Below are positions 26,197 to 35,646 of a DNA stretch of 47,160 nt, piece by piece. The notes beneath the pieces are model-generated. The model saw nothing but the letters and a program-made list of their open reading frames with translations. It was not told the DNA's origin and ran no database searches. Position numbers and translations under genes: made by a program. Where the stretch lies: the NCBI RefSeq assembly GCF_001879695.1, contig NZ_MNBL01000159.1, forward strand, positions 1 to 47,160, read 5' to 3'. The stretch comes from Nioella sediminis (GTDB lineage Bacteria; Pseudomonadota; Alphaproteobacteria; Rhodobacterales; Rhodobacteraceae). Position 1 is the stretch's first letter, and every line of letters starts with the position of its first letter.

Positions 26197-28458
26197 ATGT
26201 CGAACAAGACGAAAGTCACACGCGAAGAGGCGCTGGCCTATCACCTGGAACCGCGTCCGGGGAAGATCGACATTCAGGCCTCGACCGCGATGACCACGCA
26301 GCGCGATCTGAGCCTTGCCTATTCGCCCGGTGTGGCGGTTCCGTGCGAGGCCATCGCCGAGAACCCGGAACTCGCCTATGACTACACCACCAAGGGCAAC
26401 ATGGTGGCGGTGATTTCCAACGGCACGGCGGTGCTGGGGCTGGGGAACCTTGGCGCGCTGGCGTCCAAGCCGGTGATGGAAGGCAAGGCGGTGCTGTTCA
26501 AGCGCTTTGCCGACGTCAATTCCATTGATATCGAGCTGGATACCGAAGACCCGGACGAATTCATCAAGGCAGTGCGCCTGATGGGGCCGAGTTTCGGCGG
26601 GATCAATCTAGAAGACATCAAGGCGCCGGAGTGTTTCATCATCGAGCAGACGCTCAAGGAACAGATGGACATTCCCGTCTTCCATGACGACCAGCACGGC
26701 ACCGCGGTGATCTGTGCGGCAGGTCTGATCAATGCGCTGCATCTGTCGAACAAGAAGATCGAGGATGTTAAGATCGTGCTGAATGGCGCGGGTGCAGCCG
26801 GAATTGCCTGTCTTGAGCTGCTCAAAGCCATGGGCGCGCGGCATGACAATTGCATCATGTGCGACACCAAGGGCGTGATCTACCAGGGCCGCACCGAGGG
26901 CATGAACCAGTGGAAATCGGCGCACGCGGTCAAGACCGAAGCGCGCACGCTGGAAGATGCCATGAAGGGCTGCGACGTCTTCCTTGGCGTGTCGGCCAAG
27001 GGCGCGGTCACGCAGGACATGGTGCTATCCATGGCCGATAATCCGGTGATCTTCGCTATGGCCAATCCTGATCCCGAGATTACCCCGGAGGAGGCGCATG
27101 AGGTGCGGGTGGATGCCATCGTGGCCACCGGACGCAGCGACTATCCCAACCAGGTGAACAACGTTCTGGGCTTTCCCTATCTCTTCCGCGGGGCGCTGGA
27201 CATTCACGCGCGTGCCATCAATGACGAGATGAAGATCGCCTGTGCCGAAGCCTTGGCCGAACTGGCGCGAGAGGACGTGCCGGATGAGGTCGCGATGGCC
27301 TATGGCCGCAAGCTGTCCTTTGGGCGTGACTACATTATCCCGACGCCTTTCGATCCGCGCCTGATCTACACGATCCCGCCCGCCGTAGCGAAGGCGGGGA
27401 TGGAAACCGGGGTGGCGCGGCGGCCGATCATCGACCTTGATGCCTATGCACAGACCCTGAATGCGCGGATGGATCCGACGGCCTCGATCCTGCGCGGGAT
27501 CAACGCGCGCGCCCGTGCGGCGCAGGCCCGCATGATCTTTGCGGAAGGCGACGATGTGCGCGTTCTGCGCGCGGCGGTGGCCTATCAGCGCAACGGCATG
27601 GGCAAAGCCATTGTCGTGGGTCGCGATGCGGATGTGAAACAAAAGCTGGAAAGCGTTGGTCTTGCCGACGCAGTGCGCGAATTGCAGATCGTGAATGCGG
27701 CGAACACGCCTCATCTCGATACCTACAAGGCCTTCCTCTACGACCGGCTGCAGCGCAAGGGCTTTGACCGAACCGATATTCACCGGCTGGCCGCCCGTGA
27801 TCGTCATGTGTTTTCGTCGCTGATGCTGGCGCATGGTCATGGGGATGGTCTGGTGACCGGGGCCACCCGCAAATCCGCGCATGTGCTGGGACTGATCGGA
27901 CATGTCTTCGATGCGCGGGCGCAGGATGGTGCGGTTGGGGTCACGGTTCTGATGAACAAGGGCAAGATCGTGCTGATCGGCGATACGTTGGTCCATGAAT
28001 GGCCCGAGGCCGAGGATCTGGCCCTGATCGCGCAGCGCGGTGCAACCGTGGCGCGTGGACTGGGGATCGAGCCGCGTGTGGCCTTCGTCAGCTTCTCGAC
28101 CTACGGCTATCCGGTGTCGGAACGGGCCGAGAAGATGCACCTTGCGCCAGAGGTTCTGGACAAATGGGGCGTGGATTTCGAATACGATGGCGAGATGACC
28201 GTCGACGTGGCCCTGAACCGCGAAGTCATGGCGCAGTATCCGTTCACCCGCCTGTCCGGTCCTGCGAATGTGCTGGTGGTACCGGCGCGGCATTCGGCGT
28301 CGATCTCGGTCAAGCTGATGCAGGAGATGGCTGGCGCGACCGTGATCGGTCCGATCCTGACCGGGCTGGAACATCCCGTGCAGATCTGTTCGACGGGGTC
28401 TACCTCGAACGACATCCTGAACATGGCCGCGATGGCTGCCAGCCGCATTGGCCACTGA
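26197..28458 (+). CDS. maeB: MaeB-type NADP-dependent malic enzyme fused to a phosphotransacetylase-like domain
   Basis: The enzyme oxidatively decarboxylates malate to pyruvate, linking the TCA cycle to gluconeogenic and lipid precursors. The 753-residue product has a malic-enzyme half (about 1-430): LAYSPGVAVPCEAI, the catalytic Lys region GNLGALASKPVMEGKAVLFK, the metal-binding FHDDQHGTAVI, the NADP Rossmann motif LNGAGAAGIACLELL, and FAMANPDPEITPEEA. The C-terminal half (about 430-753) resembles phosphotransacetylase (MIFAEGDDVRVLRAA, DGLVTGATRKSAHVLGLIG, TGLEHPVQICSTGSTSNDIL). In characterised homologues this half regulates through acetyl-CoA and has no PTA activity. It is a single-gene unit with its own terminator. 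Confidence 0.95.
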   Translation: MSNKTKVTREEALAYHLEPRPGKIDIQASTAMTTQRDLSLAYSPGVAVPCEAIAENPELAYDYTTKGNMVAVISNGTAVLGLGNLGALASKPVMEGKAVLFKRFADVNSIDIELDTEDPDEFIKAVRLMGPSFGGINLEDIKAPECFIIEQTLKEQMDIPVFHDDQHGTAVICAAGLINALHLSNKKIEDVKIVLNGAGAAGIACLELLKAMGARHDNCIMCDTKGVIYQGRTEGMNQWKSAHAVKTEARTLEDAMKGCDVFLGVSAKGAVTQDMVLSMADNPVIFAMANPDPEITPEEAHEVRVDAIVATGRSDYPNQVNNVLGFPYLFRGALDIHARAINDEMKIACAEALAELAREDVPDEVAMAYGRKLSFGRDYIIPTPFDPRLIYTIPPAVAKAGMETGVARRPIIDLDAYAQTLNARMDPTASILRGINARARAAQARMIFAEGDDVRVLRAAVAYQRNGMGKAIVVGRDADVKQKLESVGLADAVRELQIVNAANTPHLDTYKAFLYDRLQRKGFDRTDIHRLAARDRHVFSSLMLAHGHGDGLVTGATRKSAHVLGLIGHVFDARAQDGAVGVTVLMNKGKIVLIGDTLVHEWPEAEDLALIAQRGATVARGLGIEPRVAFVSFSTYGYPVSERAEKMHLAPEVLDKWGVDFEYDGEMTVDVALNREVMAQYPFTRLSGPANVLVVPARHSASISVKLMQEMAGATVIGPILTGLEHPVQICSTGSTSNDILNMAAMAASRIGH

Positions 28459-28465
28459 ATGGAAA

Positions 28466-28499
28466 AGGCCCGCGAGATTGTCTCTCGCGGGCCTGTTTC
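28466..28499. terminator. Bidirectional intrinsic terminator between convergent maeB and dnaJ
   Basis: A perfect 12-bp stem AGGCCCGCGAGA / TCTCGCGGGCCT (28466-28477, 28483-28494) with the loop TTGTC is followed by GTTTCG on the + strand. AAAA precedes it, giving a U-tract for dnaJ transcripts on the - strand. Confidence 0.85.
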
Positions 28500-28518
28500 G
28501 TCTCTAAACCGGGCGATT

Positions 28519-29667
28519 TCAGCTCGTCATGCCGTCCCAGAAATTCTTGACCTTGTCGAAGAAGCCCGTGGCATTCGGGTTGTTCGACTTGGCGCAGGAT
28601 TCCTCGAACTGGCGCAACAGCTCTTTCTGTTCGCTGGTCAGTTTCACCGGGGTTTCAACGGCCAGCTCGATATACATATCGCCCTGACCGGTGCCGCGCA
28701 GCGCGGGCATGCCCTTGGATCGCAGGCGCATCTGCCGACCGGATTGAGACCCTTCCGGCACCTTCACGCGGCTGCGGCCACCGTCGATCGTGGGCACCTC
28801 AACCTCGCCACCCAGGGCGGCCTTGGTCATAGACACTGGCACCCGGCAGAACAGGTCCAGCCCGTCGCGCTGGAAGATTGCGTGATCCTGCACTTCGATG
28901 AAGATATAAAGATCACCCGGAGGCCCGCCGCGCAGCCCGGCCTCACCCTCGCCCGAAAGGCGAATGCGGGTGCCTGTCTCGACACCGGCGGGGATGTTGA
29001 CTGACAGGGCCTTTTCCTTCTCGGTCCGGCCCGATCCACCGCAGACACGGCAGGGGTTTTTCACGATCTGGCCAGCACCCGAACAGGTGGGACAGGTGCG
29101 TTCAACGGTAAAGAAGCCCTGCTGTGCGCGAACCTTGCCCATGCCCGAACAGGTGGGGCAGGTCTGGGGCTCGGCCCCGCCTTCCGCGCCGCTGCCGCTG
29201 CATTCACCGCAAGACACCGATGTCGGAACGGTGATCGCCTTTTGCAGGCCTGCATAGGCCTCCTCCAGCGAGATCCTGAGGTTATAGCGCAGGTCGGACC
29301 CGCGCGTGGCCCTGTTGCGGGCACCACCACGCTGACCGCCCATGAAATCGCCGAACAGGTCTTCGAACACATCGGAAAAGGCACTGGCGAAATCGCCCTG
29401 GCCCCGGCCACCGCCCGCACGCGGGCCGCCGCCCATGCCGCCGTCGAATGCCGCGTGACCATAGCGGTCATAGGCGGCCTTCTTGTCGGCATCCTTCAAC
29501 ACTTCGTAGGCTTCGTTGACTTCCTTGAACTGAGCCTCGGCATCCGGATTGTCCGCGTTGCGGTCCGGGTGCAGTTCCTTGGCCTTCTTGCGGTAGGCCT
29601 TTTTCAGCTCGTCCGCCGAGGCCCCCTTGGAGGCCCCGAGAACCTCGTAATAGTCGCGTTTTGCCAT
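28519..29667 (-). CDS. dnaJ: DnaJ, Hsp40 co-chaperone
   Basis: DnaJ delivers unfolded clients to DnaK and stimulates its ATPase. I use the ATG at 29667 (382 residues, [15 protein letters not shown]). It has a J domain with HPD (33-35), a Gly-rich segment (about 75-110), four zinc-binding repeats of CxxCxGxG type ([32 protein letters not shown]) and C-terminal substrate-binding domains ([40 protein letters not shown]). An upstream in-frame ATG at 29688 would add seven residues unlike the family. dnaK lies 79 bp upstream in the same direction. Confidence 0.96.
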   Translation of the reverse strand: MAKRDYYEVLGASKGASADELKKAYRKKAKELHPDRNADNPDAEAQFKEVNEAYEVLKDADKKAAYDRYGHAAFDGGMGGGPRAGGGRGQGDFASAFSDVFEDLFGDFMGGQRGGARNRATRGSDLRYNLRISLEEAYAGLQKAITVPTSVSCGECSGSGAEGGAEPQTCPTCSGMGKVRAQQGFFTVERTCPTCSGAGQIVKNPCRVCGGSGRTEKEKALSVNIPAGVETGTRIRLSGEGEAGLRGGPPGDLYIFIEVQDHAIFQRDGLDLFCRVPVSMTKAALGGEVEVPTIDGGRSRVKVPEGSQSGRQMRLRSKGMPALRGTGQGDMYIELAVETPVKLTSEQKELLRQFEESCAKSNNPNATGFFDKVKNFWDGMTS

Positions 29668-29746
29668 TTGGATTGCTGCCTTCCTCAAACGCGCAGACCG
29701 GCCAAGGGGTGTCCTCAGCCGGTCGCACGTGGGTCAGTTCACGCGA

Positions 29747-31660
29747 TCACGACCGACGGTCGTTGTCGAGGTCCTCGAAATCCGCGTCCACGATGTCGTC
29801 ATCGACGCCGCCGGGTTCATCCACACCGTCCGGTGCGTCTTCGCCAGCTTCCTCGGCTTGGGCTTTGTAGATGGCTTCACCCAGCTTCATCGCGGCTTCG
29901 GTGACGTTCTGGATGCCGCCCTTGATCTTGGCCGCGTCTTCGGATTCAAGCGTTTCTTCCAGCGCCTTGATCGCCAGTTCGATGGCTTCGATGGTGGTCG
30001 GATCGACCTTGTCACCATGTTCTTCCATCGACTTCTGGGTCGAATGGATCAGGCTTTCGGCCTGGTTCTTCGCTTCGACCAGCTCCTTGCGGCTCTTGTC
30101 GGCCTCGGCGTTTTCTTCGGCTTCGCGCACCATGCGTTCGATATCGTCATCGGACAGGCCACCGGATGCCTGGATGGTGATCTGCTGTTCCTTGCCGGTG
30201 CCCTTGTCCTTGGCGCCGACCGATACGATGCCGTTGGCATCGATGTCGAAGGTCACCTCGATCTGGGGCATGCCGCGCGGTGCGGGCGGGATGTTTTCAA
30301 GGTTGAACTGGCCCAGCATCTTGTTGTCGGCCGCCATTTCCCGTTCACCCTGGAACACGCGGATGGTCACGGCGTTCTGGTTGTCTTCTGCGGTCGAGAA
30401 GATCTGCGACTTCTTGGTCGGGATCGTCGTGTTGCGGTCGATCAGGCGGGTGAAGACACCACCGAGCGTTTCGATGCCGAGCGACAGCGGGGTCACATCG
30501 AGCAGAACCACGTCCTTGACGTCGCCTTGCAGAACACCGGCCTGAATGGCGGCGCCCAGGGCCACGACTTCGTCGGGGTTCACACCCTTGTGCGGTTCCT
30601 TGCCGAAGAAGCTCGACACTTCCGAGATGACCTTGGGCATGCGGGTCATGCCGCCGACCAGGACGATTTCGTCGATCTCGCCCTTGGACAGGCCAGCATC
30701 CTTCAGCGCGGCCTGACAGGGCTTGAGCGACGCCTTGATCAGATCGCCCACCAGCGATTCCAGCTTGGCGCGGGTCAGCTTCATGACCATGTGCAGCGGC
30801 GTGCCGTCCTTGCCCATCGAGATGAAGGGCTGGTTGATTTCGGTCTGGGTGGCGGAGCTGAGTTCGATCTTGGCTTTCTCGGCGGCCTCTTTCAGGCGCT
30901 GGAGGGCCATCTTGTCCTTGGTCAGGTCGACGCCGTGTTCCTTTTTGAACTCGTCCGCCAAGTAGTTGACAATGCGCATGTCGAAGTCTTCACCGCCAAG
31001 GAAGGTGTCGCCGTTGGTGGATTTCACTTCGAAGAGGCCGTCGTCAATCTCCAGAATGGTGATGTCGAAGGTACCGCCGCCAAGGTCATAGACCGCGATG
31101 GTTTTGCTGTCCTTCTTGTCCAGACCATAGGCCAGCGCGGCAGCGGTCGGTTCGTTGATGATGCGCAGCACTTCGAGGCCCGCGATCTTGCCGGCGTCCT
31201 TGGTGGCCTGACGCTGGGCGTCGTTGAAATAGGCGGGTACGGTGATGACGGCTTGCGTCACTTCCTCGCCAAGATAGCTTTCTGCGGTTTCCTTCATCTT
31301 GCCCAGGATCAGCGCGGACACCTGGCTGGGGCTGTATTTTTCGCCCTTCACCTCGACCCAGGCGTCGCCATTGCCACCGTCCACGATGGCATAGGGCACC
31401 AGTTTCTTGTCCTTCTCGACCGCGGGGTCACCCACGCGGCGGCCGATCAGTCGCTTTACGGCGAAGATGGTGTTGTCAGGGTTGGTGACGGCCTGCCGTT
31501 TTGCGGCCTGACCCACCAGCTTTTCGTCATCGGTGTAGCCGACGATCGAAGGGGTGGTCCGAGCGCCTTCCGAGTTCTCGATAACGCGGGGCTGCGATCC
31601 GTCCATGATGGCAACACAGGAGTTCGTGGTGCCGAGGTCGATACCAATCACTTTGGCCAT
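29747..31660 (-). CDS. dnaK: DnaK, Hsp70 chaperone
   Basis: DnaK is the central ATP-driven Hsp70 of the cytoplasm. The 637-residue protein has the phosphate-binding [15 protein letters not shown] (5-19), [63 protein letters not shown], the interdomain linker [16 protein letters not shown], and the EEVDAE-like acidic C-terminus ([19 protein letters not shown]). It is transcribed with dnaJ from a sigma-32-type promoter at 31771-31800. Confidence 0.98.
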   Translation of the reverse strand: MAKVIGIDLGTTNSCVAIMDGSQPRVIENSEGARTTPSIVGYTDDEKLVGQAAKRQAVTNPDNTIFAVKRLIGRRVGDPAVEKDKKLVPYAIVDGGNGDAWVEVKGEKYSPSQVSALILGKMKETAESYLGEEVTQAVITVPAYFNDAQRQATKDAGKIAGLEVLRIINEPTAAALAYGLDKKDSKTIAVYDLGGGTFDITILEIDDGLFEVKSTNGDTFLGGEDFDMRIVNYLADEFKKEHGVDLTKDKMALQRLKEAAEKAKIELSSATQTEINQPFISMGKDGTPLHMVMKLTRAKLESLVGDLIKASLKPCQAALKDAGLSKGEIDEIVLVGGMTRMPKVISEVSSFFGKEPHKGVNPDEVVALGAAIQAGVLQGDVKDVVLLDVTPLSLGIETLGGVFTRLIDRNTTIPTKKSQIFSTAEDNQNAVTIRVFQGEREMAADNKMLGQFNLENIPPAPRGMPQIEVTFDIDANGIVSVGAKDKGTGKEQQITIQASGGLSDDDIERMVREAEENAEADKSRKELVEAKNQAESLIHSTQKSMEEHGDKVDPTTIEAIELAIKALEETLESEDAAKIKGGIQNVTEAAMKLGEAIYKAQAEEAGEDAPDGVDEPGGVDDDIVDADFEDLDNDRRS

Positions 31661-31770
31661 GTCTTTGTCATTCCTTCTTCAAGGCGATGTTGCAGGGGGC
31701 GGGTCCGATTGCGGCCCCCGGCCCCTTATCCCAATTTGGCCGGAGAGTGCCCCGACCGAGCTTCGCAGGG

Positions 31771-31800
31771 TATATAAGTGGGGGTTCCGGCCGCTGCAAG
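31771..31800 (-). promoter_or_regulatory. Sigma-32 (RpoH) type heat-shock promoter of dnaKJ
   Basis: Read on the - strand, CTTG (31800-31797) is followed after 18 bases by CTTATAT (31778-31772). This matches the alphaproteobacterial RpoH consensus CTTG-N17/18-CYTATNT. It is about 110 bp upstream of the dnaK ATG. The leader between them contains a C/G-rich inverted stretch around 31695-31725. Confidence 0.75.
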
Positions 31801-31873
31801 CGTGGCAAAGCGTTGAAATGGACGGAATCTGACTCAGGTTCCATCCGTGGAAGAGATTGAGAGAGGTGCGCCC

Positions 31874-32476
31874 ATGAACAAGCTGGAGATTCAGGGCTTC
31901 GACATCTATCCCGACCACCTGTCGCCCCATGCGCAGGCGCAAATGGTGGCGGATATCCGCAAGGTTGTTCAAGCGGCGCCGCTGTTTCACCCCGTAACGC
32001 CTCGCGGGCAGAAGATGTCTGTGCGCATGACCTCTGCCGGTCGGGTCGGTTGGGTCAGTGACAGGCGGGGCTATCGGTATGAGGCGACGCATCCGAACGG
32101 GATGGAGTGGCCCGCGATTCCGGGCAGCATTCTGGCCGTCTGGCAGGAATTGTCAGGGTCGGTGCGAAATCCCGATTGCTGCCTGATCAACTTTTACGGC
32201 GAAGGCACCCGCATGGGGCTGCATCAGGACAAGGACGAACAGGATTTCAGCCAGCCTGTCCTGTCCATCTCACTCGGGGATGAGGCGCTGTTTCGGATGG
32301 GCAATGTCGAGCGTGGCGGAGCAACCAGATCCGTCTGGCTGCGGTCCGGTGATGTAGTGGTGATGGGTGGCGAGGCACGGCTACGCCATCACGGGATCGA
32401 CCGGATCAAGTTTGGCTCCTCCCCGCTCTTGCCGAACGGGGGGAGGATCAACCTGACCTTGCGGGTGGTCGATTAG
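31874..32476 (+). CDS. alkB: AlkB-type alpha-ketoglutarate-dependent dioxygenase (DNA/RNA alkylation repair)
   Basis: AlkB removes 1-methyladenine and 3-methylcytosine damage by oxidative demethylation with Fe(II) and 2-oxoglutarate. From the ATG at 31874 the product has 200 residues (MNKLEIQGFDIYPDHL). Iron ligands are visible in HQDKD (H117, D119) and HHG (H172 or H173), and the 2-oxoglutarate-binding RINLTLR (R191, R197) is at the C-terminus. NFYGEGTRMGLHQDKDEQDF is the family signature. A 27-bp longer form starts at 31847 but lacks a family match. It is divergent from dnaK, and its stop overlaps that of the next gene (TTAG). Confidence 0.93.
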   Translation: MNKLEIQGFDIYPDHLSPHAQAQMVADIRKVVQAAPLFHPVTPRGQKMSVRMTSAGRVGWVSDRRGYRYEATHPNGMEWPAIPGSILAVWQELSGSVRNPDCCLINFYGEGTRMGLHQDKDEQDFSQPVLSISLGDEALFRMGNVERGGATRSVWLRSGDVVVMGGEARLRHHGIDRIKFGSSPLLPNGGRINLTLRVVD

Positions 32477-33093
32477 CGCGACAGGGAACAGCAGCCTTCC
32501 AGCAGCTCGGACCCCTGGGGGCTCGTGCGCAGGAAATGGGCGATGATTCCGTAGTCCCGATCGCTCATGCCATCTGAACAGATGCCTCGGCGGATGAAGG
32601 CCGTCATCCTGGAATTGCCGCTGTCCAGAACCATGCCGAAGGCCTGCGGTCCTCTGGCAGAGGCGGTCCCGCTCCACAATTCGGCGAAGGGTTCCGGGGC
32701 TGCCAGCGCCACGCTGTTGAAGTTGCCGCCACCGATCAGGCGCTCAAAGCTCCAGAAAGGTTCGGTCCCGTGACAATAAAGCGGTGCGGGAAGGCCTGCG
32801 TTCCAGTCCGGCCCCATCCGGGTTAGAAACCGCATCGAGGACCAACCAGAGGTTTCCCCGATGATGACGCGGCCCCACCGGCGATCTTCTGTGGTGCCCA
32901 CAACCTCCACATGGGTCTGGTTCGGGGCGAAAGACCCGATGATCTGATGGTTCACACCGGGACCGGACCGCACGTTCAGCACGTCTGTCGCAGCCACACC
33001 GGTGACACGGTAGAGCGCGGGGTAATCATGTACCTGGGCCGCCACTGCATGGCCAAAAAACACAAGGAATAGGGTTAAAAGAAGTTTTTTCAT
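32473..33093 (-). CDS. Secreted SH3-domain protein with COG3650-like C-terminal domain
   Basis: The 206-residue product starts with a signal peptide (KKLLLTLFLVFFGHAVAAQ) and is therefore periplasmic. Residues about 28-90 form a bacterial SH3 domain (VLNVRSGPGVNHQIIGSFAPN, then WGRVIIGETSGWSSMRFL), often a cell-wall binding module. The C-terminal half carries YCHGTEPFWSFE and CSDGMSDRDYG, which I recall from the uncharacterised COG3650 group. Function is unknown. The ATG overlaps the stop of the upstream ABC permease (ATGA, 33090-33093), so the two are co-translated. A longer in-frame start at 33195 lacks the signal-peptide layout. Confidence 0.85.
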   Translation of the reverse strand: MKKLLLTLFLVFFGHAVAAQVHDYPALYRVTGVAATDVLNVRSGPGVNHQIIGSFAPNQTHVEVVGTTEDRRWGRVIIGETSGWSSMRFLTRMGPDWNAGLPAPLYCHGTEPFWSFERLIGGGNFNSVALAAPEPFAELWSGTASARGPQAFGMVLDSGNSRMTAFIRRGICSDGMSDRDYGIIAHFLRTSPQGSELLEGCCSLSR

Positions 33094-33914
33094 CGTCCTG
33101 CCGTCCAGCTCGCGGAAACCCGTTTCCGGGTATAGAAATCGCCCATGAGCCCCAGCATCACGAGGGCGATGGTGAAATAGATCGGGTAGTGCCAATTGGT
33201 GTGATGCGGGAAGTAATTGTTAAAGGCAAAGCCGCGGGCCTGATCGATCAGGTGGAACAGCGGGTTCCACGTGAACCAGGGCAGCATCATCGCCGGCAAT
33301 GCGTTTGCGACGAACATCTTGCCGGACGCGATCATGTTTGCACGGGTATAGACGCTTTGCAGGATCCCGATCAAATCAGGGAACCAGGGCTTTAGGTTCA
33401 TGAAAATCAGCCCGACCGCGCAGCCGGATGCCCATGACAGCAGATACATGAAGGTCACGCCCGACCAGTCATGAATGACCAGCCCGTCAAAGATCGTGTG
33501 AATCCCCAGCAGGATCACGCAGAGCGACAGAGTCTGGATATACAGTGCGGACAGGGCCGACGACACGATGGCCACGATCGTGTTCATCGGCGCGTGCAGC
33601 ATCATGGCCGAGGTCGGACCCTCTGCCCCCATCACGGCACCAAGGGCCTTGATATGGGTCAGATAGAGGAAGATGCCGGTCACGAGGTAGATCAGGAAAT
33701 CCCCCCGGATCATCATGCTGCGCGTGCCCAGAACCGTGAACATGAAGTAGAAGGCCACGACGAACAGGATCGCCTGAAGCATGCTCATGAGCAGGGCCAT
33801 GATGGCATTGCCGTGCGATTGCCGGACCTTTCGAACCGTGGAGGTATATGTCAGCTCAGCCAGACTCAGCAGAATGGCGAAGGTCGATTTGCGTCTGGAA
33901 TGACCGAACTGCAT
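33090..33914 (-). CDS. ABC-2 type permease, KpsM/Wzm-like polysaccharide export
   Basis: This is an inner-membrane permease of the ABC-2 family used to export capsule, O-antigen or similar glycans. From the ATG at 33914 the product has 274 residues: an N-terminal cytoplasmic helix (FAILLSLAELTYTSTVRKVRQSHGNAIMALL), then about six TM segments, and the later FNPLFH-type motif WNPLFHLIDQARGFAFN seen in these permeases. An in-frame start at 34112 would add 66 basic residues unlike the family. No matching ATPase, periplasmic or outer-membrane export gene lies nearby. It is divergent from the glycan operon starting at cysQ (133-bp gap), which suggests a shared pathway. Confidence 0.85.
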   Translation of the reverse strand: MQFGHSRRKSTFAILLSLAELTYTSTVRKVRQSHGNAIMALLMSMLQAILFVVAFYFMFTVLGTRSMMIRGDFLIYLVTGIFLYLTHIKALGAVMGAEGPTSAMMLHAPMNTIVAIVSSALSALYIQTLSLCVILLGIHTIFDGLVIHDWSGVTFMYLLSWASGCAVGLIFMNLKPWFPDLIGILQSVYTRANMIASGKMFVANALPAMMLPWFTWNPLFHLIDQARGFAFNNYFPHHTNWHYPIYFTIALVMLGLMGDFYTRKRVSASWTAGR

Positions 33915-34047
33915 GCGTGTACCGAAATGTTGTCTGCCCGAACGTCTGGCCCCCGTCTTTGTCGCAGGGATACCTTGCTCAATTCTTGTTAGGCGACGAT
34001 AACGGCAAAAAGTGGTTTTTTCAATGAAACTCCCAAGGAGGAACGGG

Positions 34048-34845
34048 ATGGATTTCCCCAGTATCGAGAAAGTCTTCCGCACCCTGGCCCTGCAGGCTGG
34101 TGATCGAATCATGGAGATTTACAATGCCGATGATTTCGAGGTGAAGGCAAAGTCGGACGAAAGCCCGGTGACCGAGGCTGATGAGGCCGCCGATGCCCTG
34201 ATTTCAGCAGGGATCAGATCGGCTTTCCCGGACATGGTTCTTGTGACCGAGGAACAGGCTGCCAGCCACGCGCAATCTGCCAGCAGTTTCATCATCGTCG
34301 ATCCGCTGGACGGCACCAAGGAATTCATCAAGCGCCGTGGCGACTTCACGGTGAACATCGCCCTTGTGCAGGACGGCGTGCCGATCCGAGGAGTCGTTTA
34401 TGCGCCTGCCAAGGGGCGGTTGTTCTACACCGAGGCTGATGGTCGATCCGTCGAGGAAACCGGACCGTTCGACAATGACAAGAAGGGCAACGTTGCCGCG
34501 ATTTCAGTCTCTAAACCGGATAATTCGGCTCTTCTGGTCGTCGCTAGCAAGTCGCACCGGGATGCCGCGACCGATGCCTATATCGGCAAGTACAATGTTG
34601 AAGACATGAAGAGCGCGGGATCATCCCTCAAGTTCTGTCTGGTCGCAACGGGCGAGGCCGATCTCTACCCGCGTCTTGGCCGGACGATGGAATGGGACAC
34701 GGCAGCGGGCGACGCGGTTCTGCGTGGTGCGGGTGGGCATGTGATCCGGTTCGACGACCACACCCCGTTCACCTACGGTAAACCCGGATATGAGAACCCG
34801 TTTTTCATCGCCCATGCTCCGGGCGTCGATCTCAAGGCTGGCTGA
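34048..34845 (+). CDS. cysQ: CysQ, 3'(2'),5'-bisphosphate nucleotidase
   Basis: CysQ hydrolyses 3'-phosphoadenosine 5'-phosphate (PAP) to AMP, removing the inhibitory product of PAPS-using reactions such as sulfotransfer and PAPS reduction. The ATG at 34048 (265 residues) is preceded by AAGGAGG. Metal-binding motifs of the inositol-monophosphatase fold are VTEADEAAD (41-49), VTEEQ with Glu69, DPLDGTKEF (85-93) and MEWDTAAGDAV (about 213). It starts an apparent operon that ends in a sulfotransferase, a sensible pairing. kdsB-like follows directly with no gap. Confidence 0.93.
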   Translation: MDFPSIEKVFRTLALQAGDRIMEIYNADDFEVKAKSDESPVTEADEAADALISAGIRSAFPDMVLVTEEQAASHAQSASSFIIVDPLDGTKEFIKRRGDFTVNIALVQDGVPIRGVVYAPAKGRLFYTEADGRSVEETGPFDNDKKGNVAAISVSKPDNSALLVVASKSHRDAATDAYIGKYNVEDMKSAGSSLKFCLVATGEADLYPRLGRTMEWDTAAGDAVLRGAGGHVIRFDDHTPFTYGKPGYENPFFIAHAPGVDLKAG

Positions 34846-35646
34846 ATGACCACTGTTTGCATCATCCCCGCTCGCTATGCGTCGACCCGCTATCCCGGCA
34901 AGCCGCTGGCAGAGCTGAAGGGCGCCACCGGCATTTCCCGCAGCCTGATCGAACGCAGCTGGCTGGCTGCGCAAGAAGTTGATGGCGTGGATGCGGTCTA
35001 TGTGGCGACGGACGATGATCGAATCCGCACGGCGGCAGAGGCGTTTGGCGCCGAGGTGCTGATGACATCGGACAGCTGCCGAAACGGCACAGAACGCTGT
35101 GCCGAGGCGCTGGGCATGCTGGGCGATGACGTGGACATGGTGGTAAACCTTCAAGGGGATGCACCGCTGACGCCCGCCTGGTTTCTGGAGGATCTGATCA
35201 GCGGACTGAAAGCCGCCCCCGATGCGGCCCTGGCCACGCCGGTTCTGTGCTGCGACGGGGAAACCCATTCGGCGCTCATGGCAGACCGGCATGCAGGGCG
35301 CGTTGGCGGCACAACGGCGGTCTTCGACGCCAATCGCCATGCGCTCTATTTCTCGAAAGAGGTCATCCCCTACACGGGCCGTATCTATCAGCGCGATGAG
35401 CCGACTCCGGTGTTCCACCATGTCGGTGTCTATGCCTATCGGCCCGATGCCTTGTCTGCCTACCCGACCTGGCCGGTTGGCGCGCTGGAAACACTGGAAG
35501 GGCTGGAACAGCTTCGATTCCTCGAAAACGGTCACAACGTTCTGTGTGTCGAGGTGGAGGCGCGCGGCCGCAAGTTCTGGGAGCTGAACAACCCGGAAGA
35601 CGTGCCGAGAATAGAGACCATGCTGGCCGAGATGGGGGCGCCTTGA
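34846..35646 (+). CDS. KdsB-like CMP-sugar synthetase (3-deoxy-manno-octulosonate cytidylyltransferase family), variant active site
   Basis: The family activates Kdo or related acidic sugars with CTP. The 266-residue product has the nucleotide-binding IIPARYASTRYPGKPL (6-21), VATDDDRI, GTERCAEAL (81-89), NLQGDAPL (101-108) and LETLEGLEQLRFL. Three departures from standard KdsB are seen: the GKPM-type segment is replaced by KGATGISRSLIERS (25-38), QGDEP reads QGDAP, and the late VDTPED is LNNPED. In the last, the Asp equivalent to E. coli KdsB D235, a metal ligand, is Asn248. It may use another sugar or metal arrangement. The gene sits between cysQ and a GT2 gene, so a role in surface glycan synthesis is likely. 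Confidence 0.8.
   Translation: MTTVCIIPARYASTRYPGKPLAELKGATGISRSLIERSWLAAQEVDGVDAVYVATDDDRIRTAAEAFGAEVLMTSDSCRNGTERCAEALGMLGDDVDMVVNLQGDAPLTPAWFLEDLISGLKAAPDAALATPVLCCDGETHSALMADRHAGRVGGTTAVFDANRHALYFSKEVIPYTGRIYQRDEPTPVFHHVGVYAYRPDALSAYPTWPVGALETLEGLEQLRFLENGHNVLCVEVEARGRKFWELNNPEDVPRIETMLAEMGAP

Noticed and set aside
27025-28455. 476-codon open frame on the - strand within maeB
   Set aside because: It is a shadow of the PTA-like half of maeB, rich in Arg and His with no family features.
29729-31777. 682-codon open frame on the + strand across dnaK
   Set aside because: It is antisense to dnaK over its length and is low-complexity in composition (His/Gly/Asp/Phe-rich), as expected from the opposite strand of a high-GC gene. 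No family match or ribosome-binding site.
35544-35642. Upstream in-frame extension of the GT2 protein to 35544
   Set aside because: It lies inside the cytidylyltransferase gene and gives an Arg/Gly-rich tail. The TTG at 35643 overlapping the previous stop fits the GT2 family start.
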